From the NCBI GenBank assembly GCA_051879015.1, contig JBJELF010000045.1, positions 1-20,187 on the forward strand: 20,187 nt of DNA, read 5' to 3'. Shown here one piece after another: positions 14,429-20,187 of this stretch. Position 1 is the stretch's first letter. Each line of letters starts with the position of its first letter. The DNA comes from JBJELF01 sp051879015 (GTDB taxonomy: Bacteria > Bacillota > Clostridia > Lachnospirales > Lachnospiraceae). Below the pieces are notes generated by a model. That model was not told the DNA's origin and did not search any database. It saw only the letters and a list, made by a program, of their open reading frames with translations. The position numbers and the translations under genes were made by a program.

Positions 14429-14754
14429 TTTTCTTCTCCCTCCATAGAAACCGCTAATTGATAAATTCCTGACAGACGCAGCAGTCTTTTAATCCTTCCG
14501 CTCTCTCCCTGAATCGACATCTGCCCTCTCTTTTTTCGAATTCGTCTGCAACAACTAATAATCATGCCGATTCCTGAACTATCCATAAAGAGTGTATCAG
14601 AAAAATCAAATACCAAAAATTCAACGTCTACATGCTCTAAATATTCTAAAATTTCTTCCCGAATAAATTGACAGGTATGGTCATCCACCTCAGAAGGCAA
14701 TAGTACCATTAAGCGATTCCCATCCAAATAATATTGTGCATATTCTTCCTGCAT
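14425..14754 (-). CDS. spoIIAA: Anti-sigma F factor antagonist SpoIIAA
   Basis: This 109-aa STAS-domain protein, when dephosphorylated by SpoIIE in the forespore, displaces SigF from SpoIIAB. The phosphorylation site lies in LFMDSSGIGMI; Ser59 aligns with Bacillus Ser58. GESGRIKRLLRLSGIYQ is the usual C-terminal helix block. The frame is open 31 codons further upstream (14847), but the ATG at 14754 gives the normal family length and has AAAGGGG upstream. It is the first gene of spoIIAA-spoIIAB-sigF, behind a possible SigH-type promoter. Confidence 0.96.
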   Translation of the reverse strand: MQEEYAQYYLDGNRLMVLLPSEVDDHTCQFIREEILEYLEHVDVEFLVFDFSDTLFMDSSGIGMIISCCRRIRKKRGQMSIQGESGRIKRLLRLSGIYQLAVSMEGEEK

Positions 14755-14814
14755 TGAATCATTCCCCTTTCCTTTCTTTCTGTCCGCCCTCCCATGCCAA
14801 TCAAGAAGGAGCAA

Positions 14815-14841
14815 ATTGCATGTCATCCAACTGACTATCCT
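14815..14841 (-). promoter_or_regulatory. Possible SigH-type promoter of the spoIIA operon
   Basis: On the minus strand AGGATAG (14841-14835) is followed after 13 nt by ATGCAAT (14821-14815), resembling the SigH pattern AGGAxxT and RxxGAAT with one change in the -10. This is about 60 nt before the spoIIAA start. Known SigH control of spoIIA in Bacillus makes it plausible; I see no good SigA site there. Confidence 0.4.
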
Positions 14842-14861
14842 CACCATATATCTTGTACATC

Positions 14862-14960
14862 AAAAAAGAACACAAATCTATTCTTGTAATGTTACAGCCC
14901 AAACGAAATGATCCCTTTCGTATTACTGTCAATTTCTCGCAATAGTTTGTGTTCTTTTTT
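14862..14960 (-). terminator. Long nested hairpin terminator after the TPR-protein gene
   Basis: Perfect 15-bp arms (14862-14876 with 14946-14960) continue inward with CTATT/AATAG, GTAAT/ATTAC and ACGAAA/TTTCGT, giving a coherent nested rod 99 nt long. T6 ends occur on both strands. It starts 12 bp past the stop of the zinc-ribbon/TPR gene and separates that operon from spoIIA. It is far longer than usual terminators and could also be a small mobile or RNA element. Confidence 0.7.
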
Positions 14961-14972
14961 ATTCAATCATGA

Positions 14973-16397
14973 TTATGGTGTATTTTCTTCAGGCAGCACA
15001 CCTGCAATCGCCTGCAGCAGCTGCAGTGCAGAAGCATAATATTCTGTATCGGCAAAGTCCGTTACAATACGGCTATAACATGCCTGCGCTTTTTCGGCAT
15101 TTCCTACACCCTGATAAGCATTGCCCAAATAGTAAATTACTTCTGGATTATCTGGCTGTATCAACTGACATTTTTCATAGGCATCCACGGCACTCTGCCA
15201 TAATGCAGTCAATTCATCCGGCTGTAAATTTTCTGCCAAAGTACCTTCACGCGCTACGGTTGCCGCCTGAAGGCTTTCATTAAATAATTGATTATCAATA
15301 TAATCAATTACTCCATTATAGGCCTCCTGATAAATCTGTGTACCAGCACTATTATTTGTAATTGAATTTCGCAATAATAACATCTCTGATACATTGCCCT
15401 CTCCGTAAGCCACCAGAAGCTGAATCAACTCATCATAAGAATTAATGATATTTTCTGAATTTTCCGTATAATCACTAAATTCTCCTGACATATTATCTCT
15501 CGCCGACTCTAAATTTTGGATGGCCTCCTGCAAATGACGAATTTCTTCTTCATATTCCATGCGATCCGCCTGATAGGAATTTAATTGTTCCTGTTTTTCT
15601 GCATTGTATTGATTTTTTACTCCAGGAATCATCACATAGTACATAATTCCCACAGCAATCAAACATCCAAACAAGATATAGGCCGCCGTAGTTACATATG
15701 TACCGAAATCCCACATACGTACTGGTATGATTACTTCCTGTTTCGGTTCATCATCTAAAACTTCTCTCTTTTTGGAACGAGGAGCCATCTTTTTCAACTC
15801 TCTTAAATAGTATTCTGCTTCAGGATTTCCTGTATCTTTCCTTTTGCATTCCCGAAGAACTGCTCTAGCTTTCTCGTAATCCTTTTTTTCCATGTACAGC
15901 AACGCCAATATCAGATGAGCCTTTATCATGCCCTGACGCATACCAATTATTTTTTTCAACTGAATCATTGCCATATCTTTAGCATCCGTATTGATATACT
16001 CCACTACCTGATTATATTTACGAATTAAATTGCTGTCACTATCCAAATCCTGCACTGATGTATTGATTTGACTTAAATAATACTTGGCATTGTTGAGATC
16101 ATCCTCAATTTCCGCACTAATTGTCCATTCAGCAGCTGCCTCGGCAATTTCTCCCATCTCATATAAGATAAGCCCCCGCAGATTTCTTGCCTGATAATTG
16201 TCAGAATTGAGCTGAATACTCTGCTCTAACAAATCCAAAGCACCCGTCAGATTTCTAACTTTTGCGCGACTCAAGGCCCGATTGTAGTATTCATTGGAAG
16301 TACACACAATTTTTCGATACAATGTCAGATCCGCACCGCAGTCTGGACACTGCAAACGAGTACCTCTAATTTTCGCTTTACAATTATAACATTTCAT
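14973..16397 (-). CDS. Zinc-ribbon and TPR membrane protein, function unknown
   Basis: This 474-aa protein opens with a zinc ribbon (Cys3, Cys6, Cys17, Cys20). TPR-like helical pairs follow over about 35-205 (for example NRALSRAKVRNLTGALDLLE and YMEKKDYEKARAVL). One membrane helix lies near 234-256, a charged coiled coil at about 263-303, and further TPR units near the C-terminus (NPEVIYYLGNAYQGVGNAEK). No signal peptide precedes the ribbon, so the ribbon and first TPR block are probably cytosolic and the coiled coil with second TPR block outside. It probably acts as a scaffold. It is the third gene of an operon with an ATP-grasp ligase and a 50-aa peptide, 15 bp after the latter, and lies just upstream of spoIIA. 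Confidence 0.75.
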   Translation of the reverse strand: MKCYNCKAKIRGTRLQCPDCGADLTLYRKIVCTSNEYYNRALSRAKVRNLTGALDLLEQSIQLNSDNYQARNLRGLILYEMGEIAEAAAEWTISAEIEDDLNNAKYYLSQINTSVQDLDSDSNLIRKYNQVVEYINTDAKDMAMIQLKKIIGMRQGMIKAHLILALLYMEKKDYEKARAVLRECKRKDTGNPEAEYYLRELKKMAPRSKKREVLDDEPKQEVIIPVRMWDFGTYVTTAAYILFGCLIAVGIMYYVMIPGVKNQYNAEKQEQLNSYQADRMEYEEEIRHLQEAIQNLESARDNMSGEFSDYTENSENIINSYDELIQLLVAYGEGNVSEMLLLRNSITNNSAGTQIYQEAYNGVIDYIDNQLFNESLQAATVAREGTLAENLQPDELTALWQSAVDAYEKCQLIQPDNPEVIYYLGNAYQGVGNAEKAQACYSRIVTDFADTEYYASALQLLQAIAGVLPEENTP

Positions 16398-16412
16398 ATT
16401 CAGTATCCTCTA

Positions 16413-16565
16413 TTATTTTTTCACTGTGTTTTTCTCTGCCAACTTCATTACTTCAGCCAAAATATCGGACATACTCAAGCTTTTTTCCTGCTTTGCATCC
16501 TGCATTGCCTTATCAATCTCTTTGCTGGGCTTAAACTTTGCCAATTCTTCCTCAAAATTAATCAT
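16413..16565 (-). CDS. Conserved-looking small protein (50 aa) in the ATP-grasp operon
   Basis: This short gene encodes a product beginning MINFEEELAKFKPSKEIDKA and ending MKLAEKNTVKK. It is rich in Glu and Lys, has no Cys and no membrane segment, and is probably helical. AGGAG lies 7 nt before the ATG, and the gene fits neatly between the ATP-grasp gene (10 bp gap) and the TPR gene (15 bp gap), so it is real. From memory, the FEEELxKFKPS opening resembles small hypothetical proteins of other Lachnospiraceae, but I could not check this. It could be an adaptor or substrate of the neighbouring ligase; nothing in its sequence proves either. Confidence 0.75.
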   Translation of the reverse strand: MINFEEELAKFKPSKEIDKAMQDAKQEKSLSMSDILAEVMKLAEKNTVKK

Positions 16566-16575
16566 ATTCTTTCTC

Positions 16576-17517
16576 CTATTCCATATTTAACATCTTGTGA
16601 ATTGCTTTGCGATAAATCTCTTTTGCTATTTCATAGTAATCTCTGTTGATACCGGACAAATACTCCATCATCACACCACTGTTGACCTCCAACACTTGGT
16701 ATGCACCCTCACATTGCACCACATCTACGGAAGCAAAGCGCACTCCCAAGGCAAATGCTGCATTTTTTGCCAATGTCCCTAGAGACGCATCTATTTTTTC
16801 CTTTGTCAAAATTTCCGCATCTGCACCTTGTCCTAAATTATGTTTCCACTGTAACAGGTATTGTTCCCCTTTTTGTGGAATTTTGTTCAAATCTTTTTTG
16901 GATATAACTGCCTGCTCTGGACAAGTTTCCTCTAATATGTATCGCCCATAAAGTTCCCTCACAGTAGAGACACCATCTCCAGTCAAATGCTTTCGCAGTT
17001 TAGAAAAGACAACCTGTATCTCTCCATCCAATATCACAATGCGATATTCTTTTTCAATTTGTCGATATGGACTGATGGCCATCGCAGAACAGGTCTGGAA
17101 AATAGTTGATGCCGCCTCTTCAAGCTGCCTTTGATTTTTCACCCGAAAAACCATCTTTCCACCCGTACCGCCATTGTCCTTACAGACAATTTCACCATAT
17201 CGTTCCAAAATCTGCTGCATCTGGCTCCAATATCCATTTCCACCAATGTACTGAAACATAGACGGTGCCATAAAACAGTGATGGGGAATCGTTGGAATCT
17301 TCGCAGCTGCCAACACTTCACTTGCCACACTCTTATCCGTACAGATTGCAGCCGAGACGGCACTGTTCAATCCAAACTGATATCCTTGAATAAAATGAAA
17401 AACTCCATTTTTTTCCAAACGAAATGCCCAATCAGAAGAATAGGATTGCACCGCAATATTGTCCTCCTTGCAGATTTCGTATATCATTTTTACAAAATTT
17501 GTCTGACTGTTTTCCAT
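16576..17517 (-). CDS. ATP-grasp ligase of the RimK / cyanophycin synthetase type
   Basis: This 313-aa ATP-grasp enzyme should form an amide bond through an acyl-phosphate on an unknown carboxylate. Lys113 and the glycine loop GGTGG (116-120) bind ATP. EYR (157-159), LTGDGVSTV (178-186), Asp265 and the Glu277/Asn279 pair in LEVNSG supply the metal and nucleotide sites, closest to cyanophycin synthetase and glutathione/RimK ligases. The N-terminal 100 residues form the preATP-grasp region. It lacks the Mur-ligase half of real cyanophycin synthetases (about 870 aa). ATG 17517 is preceded by AAGAGG at 11 nt. It is the first gene of a three-gene operon with a 50-aa peptide and a TPR membrane protein. 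Confidence 0.82.
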   Translation of the reverse strand: MENSQTNFVKMIYEICKEDNIAVQSYSSDWAFRLEKNGVFHFIQGYQFGLNSAVSAAICTDKSVASEVLAAAKIPTIPHHCFMAPSMFQYIGGNGYWSQMQQILERYGEIVCKDNGGTGGKMVFRVKNQRQLEEAASTIFQTCSAMAISPYRQIEKEYRIVILDGEIQVVFSKLRKHLTGDGVSTVRELYGRYILEETCPEQAVISKKDLNKIPQKGEQYLLQWKHNLGQGADAEILTKEKIDASLGTLAKNAAFALGVRFASVDVVQCEGAYQVLEVNSGVMMEYLSGINRDYYEIAKEIYRKAIHKMLNME

Positions 17518-17550
17518 TTTTACTCATTCCTCTTTTCCATGACTTGACCA

Positions 17551-17567
17551 ATGCAACTCTCTTGCAT
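17551..17567. promoter_or_regulatory. Candidate operator in the ATP-grasp leader
   Basis: A perfect inverted repeat ATGCAA-CTCTC-TTGCAT lies about ten bases downstream of the -10 box, over or just past the predicted start, where a repressor could block transcription. No regulator gene is adjacent. Confidence 0.35.
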
Positions 17568-17575
17568 CGAAATTT

Positions 17576-17604
17576 ATTATACAACGATATTTCCTCTAAG
17601 GCAA
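17576..17604 (-). promoter_or_regulatory. Promoter of the ATP-grasp operon
   Basis: TTGCCT (17604-17599) and a perfect TATAAT (17581-17576) on the minus strand are separated by 17 bp. It is back to back with the methyltransferase promoter, whose -35 begins 11 bp away. Confidence 0.7.
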
Positions 17605-17614
17605 GTCCGATTTG

Positions 17615-17644
17615 TTGACAAATACAGTCAAAATATGTTACAGT
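17615..17644 (+). promoter_or_regulatory. Promoter of the methyltransferase gene
   Basis: A perfect TTGACA (17615-17620) is followed after 18 bp by TACAGT (17639-17644), or after 17 bp by TTACAG. The start codon is about 55 nt downstream. Confidence 0.6.
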
Positions 17645-17702
17645 GTTAGCACTCACAGGCATATATATTTCAATCATGGAAATTTAAGGGAGATCATATA
17701 GA

Positions 17703-18857
17703 ATGGAAGAAAATAAAATAAAACTACATATGGAAAAAGTTATCTCGCAGACTCTCTGCGATGCCGTTCTCAGCAACCCCCGCGAAAAAAACGGCATTTT
17801 AAAGGTTCGCATTCGTCCTATTTTATTGAAAGAAAAGTTGACCTACCAAATTGAAGAATTTATCGGAAAACAGGTATTTCACAAAAACCTTCCTGCCGAG
17901 GATTTAATTACCAAGGTAGAAGAATACATGACACAATTTCGACAAGCTCAGCTTACCACCGAGCAAAGTCTTTCAACCATTTTAGTCAGCAAAAAAGGAA
18001 GTGTCACCATCACTTCCAAACAGAAAGACCACGCACCAGTTCAGCCTCTTGAACACAATCGCAGCAAACACTACATTTTAGAAGAAGGAACTCCTATCCC
18101 ATTTTTAATTGATTTGGGGGTTATGACTGAAAAAGGTAAAATTATTACTCCTCGCTACGATAAATTCCGTCAAATCAATCGTTTTTTAGAGTTTATTCAG
18201 GATATTTTACCCTCACTGGACAAAAACCGTCAACTGACCATTATCGACTTTGGATGTGGAAAATCTTACCTAACTTTCGCCATGTATTATTACCTTAAAA
18301 TTTTAAATCATTATGATGTACACATGATTGGGCTGGATTTGAAAGATGATGTCATCGCTCACTGCAACGCATTGGCACAGAAATACCATTACGATTCTCT
18401 GGAATTTTTGCACGGTGACATCGCCGACTTCAACGGGGTAAATCAAGTCGATATGGTCGTCACTCTCCATGCATGTGACACAGCCACCGACTATGCCCTT
18501 TTAAAAGCTATTCGCTGGAATGCCAAAGTAATTCTGTCTGTGCCTTGCTGTCAGCACGAACTCAACCGACAGATGCACAATGAAATTTTGGAGCCCGCAC
18601 TCCATTACGGACTCATCAAGGAACGTATGGCCGCTCTCTATACCGATGCACTCCGCGCTGAAATCTTGGAAAATCAGGGATACCGTACACAAATTTTGGA
18701 ATTTATTGACATGGAGCATACACCAAAAAACATTTTAATTCGTGCAGTAAATACCCAAAAACCTAAAGATAATCACGAGGAAATCGAACGATTGATTGAA
18801 TTTTTGCAAGTTGAACCAACTCTATGGAAAAAATTACAGGAAACAACAACTTTTTAA
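17703..18857 (+). CDS. Class I SAM-dependent methyltransferase (PF13679-like)
   Basis: The 384-aa product has an N-terminal region of about 140 residues without motifs I recognise. A Rossmann methyltransferase domain follows: SAM loop IDFGCGKSYLTFA (181-193), the acidic strand-2 end GLDLKDD, and HACDTATD (near 260). SVPCCQHEL (near 280) corresponds to a catalytic-loop motif seen in the Trm13/METTL25-like group, so RNA is a reasonable guess for the substrate. There is no signal peptide. AAGGGAG precedes the ATG by about 11 nt. It is a single gene, divergent from the ATP-grasp operon and convergent with argD, and ends at a 19-bp hairpin. Confidence 0.82.
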   Translation: MEENKIKLHMEKVISQTLCDAVLSNPREKNGILKVRIRPILLKEKLTYQIEEFIGKQVFHKNLPAEDLITKVEEYMTQFRQAQLTTEQSLSTILVSKKGSVTITSKQKDHAPVQPLEHNRSKHYILEEGTPIPFLIDLGVMTEKGKIITPRYDKFRQINRFLEFIQDILPSLDKNRQLTIIDFGCGKSYLTFAMYYYLKILNHYDVHMIGLDLKDDVIAHCNALAQKYHYDSLEFLHGDIADFNGVNQVDMVVTLHACDTATDYALLKAIRWNAKVILSVPCCQHELNRQMHNEILEPALHYGLIKERMAALYTDALRAEILENQGYRTQILEFIDMEHTPKNILIRAVNTQKPKDNHEEIERLIEFLQVEPTLWKKLQETTTF

Positions 18858-18860
18858 ATC

Positions 18861-18906
18861 AGGAATGGGGAGGACATTCAATCAATCGAATGTCCTCCCC
18901 ATTCCT
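18861..18906. terminator. Bidirectional hairpin between the methyltransferase gene and argD
   Basis: A 19-bp perfect stem (18861-18879 with 18888-18906), GC-rich, with an 8-nt loop AATCAATC. It lies 4 bp past one stop codon and 7 bp before the other. Both flanks are A/T-rich but lack a long T-run. Confidence 0.85.
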
Positions 18907-18912
18907 AATTAT

Positions 18913-20097
18913 TTATAAGCAACTCTCCAGTATAGTAATCATTTCGTCCACATGTGCCTCTGTAATAATTAACGGAGGTACAAATCGCAGTACATTGCTT
19001 CCTGCTGAAATAAGAATCAACCCATTGGCAATGGCCTTATTGATAATAACGCCCGGGGTTACTCCAGTAAGCTCCAAGCCCTGCATTAAGCCAGCTCCAC
19101 GATGTGCGGTAATGACATCACTGTGACGGACAGCCAGTTTATCTAACTTTTCATACAAATATGCACCTACCTGCTGTACATGTTCTACCAAATTAGTCTC
19201 CTCGAAGATGTCCAACACCTTTGAAGCAGCAGCACAGGCGAATGGATTTCCACCGTAAGTAGTACCATGGTCTCCTGGCACCAAAGCCGCTGCCTTCTCA
19301 GTACACAAAAAGGCTCCCACCGGTACGCCGCAGCCCAAGGCCTTAGCTACAGCCAACACATCTGGCTTCACACCATATTTTTGATAGCAGAACATACTTC
19401 CTGTACGTCCCATTCCACATTGTACCTCATCCAAAATTAACAAGATATCTTTTTCATCGCAAAGCTGGCGAATTCCCTTGATAAACTCATCCGTAGCCTC
19501 ATAGATACCGCCCTCACCCTGCAAGGTTTCCAAAATAATAGCACAAGTCTTATCATTAATCAGAGACTTTACACTTTCCAGATTATTATACTCTGCAAAT
19601 TGAACACCACCAATCAGCGGCTTAAACGGCTCTTGATAATGAGCATTTCCAGTAACAGAAAGTGCCCCCATACTTCTTCCGTGAAAAGAATGCTTCATAG
19701 CAATTATTTCATGGTCATTTCTTCCATCTTTATCATAGGCATATCTTCTTGCCGTCTTAACTGCACCCTCAATTGCCTCTGTACCACTGTTCGTAAAGAA
19801 AACACGGTCCATACCCGTCACTTTCTTCAATTTCATCGCAGCTTCCATGGCAGGCACGTTGTAAAATAAATTGGAGGTATGAATCAATTTATCAATCTGC
19901 GCCTTCAATGCTTCATCATAACTCGGATAATGATATCCCAAGGCAAAAACTGCAATCCCCGCTGCAAAATCCAAATATTTTTTTCCATCGGTGTCATACA
20001 GATAGACCCCTTCCCCTTTATCCAATACAATCGAATAGCGATTGTAAGTATGAAGCAAGGCACTCTCACAGTTGGAAATAATTTCTTGTTTATTCAT
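18913..20097 (-). CDS. argD: Acetylornithine aminotransferase
   Basis: This 394-aa class III PLP aminotransferase converts N-acetylglutamate semialdehyde and glutamate to N-acetylornithine and 2-oxoglutarate in arginine synthesis. Motifs include FTNSGTEAIEGAVKTARRY (101-119), SFHGRSMGALS, Asp223-Glu224 in ILDEVQCGMGRTG, the PLP lysine Lys252 in VAKALGCGVPVGAF, and TTYGGNPFACAA. Length and motif set match ArgD; ornithine or GABA aminotransferases are less likely. The start ATG has GAGG 7 nt upstream. No other arg gene is in the window; upstream lies only 90 bp of spacer with TGCTATATT, a possible extended -10, so other arg genes may lie beyond the edge. Confidence 0.92.
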   Translation of the reverse strand: MNKQEIISNCESALLHTYNRYSIVLDKGEGVYLYDTDGKKYLDFAAGIAVFALGYHYPSYDEALKAQIDKLIHTSNLFYNVPAMEAAMKLKKVTGMDRVFFTNSGTEAIEGAVKTARRYAYDKDGRNDHEIIAMKHSFHGRSMGALSVTGNAHYQEPFKPLIGGVQFAEYNNLESVKSLINDKTCAIILETLQGEGGIYEATDEFIKGIRQLCDEKDILLILDEVQCGMGRTGSMFCYQKYGVKPDVLAVAKALGCGVPVGAFLCTEKAAALVPGDHGTTYGGNPFACAAASKVLDIFEETNLVEHVQQVGAYLYEKLDKLAVRHSDVITAHRGAGLMQGLELTGVTPGVIINKAIANGLILISAGSNVLRFVPPLIITEAHVDEMITILESCL

Positions 20098-20187
20098 TAT
20101 AGTACCTCGTACCTCTCTTATTTAATATAGCAGTTCCAATTCCCTTGTTGGTGAAAATTTCCAAAAGCAAACAATTTGCAATACGTC

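Noticed and set aside
14862..14960. Miniature transposable element (MITE)
   Set aside because: There is no clear target-site duplication at the ends and no second copy in the window; the position after a stop codon with T6 fits a terminator.
6474..17517. A cyanophycin-like system: S51 hydrolase, asparaginase and an ATP-grasp ligase in one window
   Set aside because: The ATP-grasp protein lacks the Mur-ligase half of cyanophycin synthetase, the S51 nucleophile motif is PepE-like, and the genes are in separate transcripts many kilobases apart.
1..20187. CRISPR arrays, prophage, insertion sequences, replication origin
   Set aside because: No regularly spaced repeats, transposase, integrase, phage structural genes or DnaA-box clusters were seen.

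Overview
This window looks like chromosome from a low-GC, spore-forming anaerobic Firmicute, most likely a gut Lachnospiraceae. The reasons are a complete spoIIAA-spoIIAB-sigF operon, AT-rich spacers, consensus SigA-type promoters, U-tailed terminators, and gene types typical of that family (KduD, UxuA/UxuB, a PatB-like C-S lyase, an ArgD). All assignments come from reading the sequence by eye; no database search was run.

Positions 1-5190 are mostly hexuronate catabolism on the minus strand. A KduD-type dehydrogenase comes first, then an orphan McrB-like AAA+ GTPase with its own promoter and long leader, then a uxuA-uxuB operon. A divergent AraC-family regulator (5193-6089) shares the uxuA upstream region. 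A palindrome there overlaps the regulator's -35 box and lies near -49 of the predicted uxuA start, which suggests local control of uronate use.

Positions 6213-10969 hold stand-alone metabolic genes: a small XRE regulator that overlaps tail-to-tail with a peptidase E-like S51 hydrolase, a PHB-depolymerase-like alpha/beta hydrolase, and an esterase/asparaginase gene pair. Two kinds of short dispersed palindromic element lie in the spacers here. A tRNA-Gly(CCC) follows with its own promoter and terminator, then a PatB/MalY C-S lyase.

Positions 12350-13260 contain the least explained material. There is a 58-codon open frame with promoter, strong ribosome site and terminator, and then a segment that looks like a roughly 190-nt structured RNA with a TTGACA promoter and a T7 end. 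Neither is assigned to a family.

Positions 13257-17604 are minus strand. A three-gene operon (RimK/cyanophycin-synthetase-like ATP-grasp ligase, 50-aa acidic peptide, zinc-ribbon/TPR membrane protein) ends in a 99-nt nested hairpin, followed by spoIIAA-spoIIAB-sigF. A divergent SAM methyltransferase and a convergent argD, separated by a 19-bp perfect hairpin, close the window.

The best candidates for something undescribed are the ATP-grasp/peptide/TPR operon, the structured RNA at about 13027-13216, and the isolated 58-aa gene.
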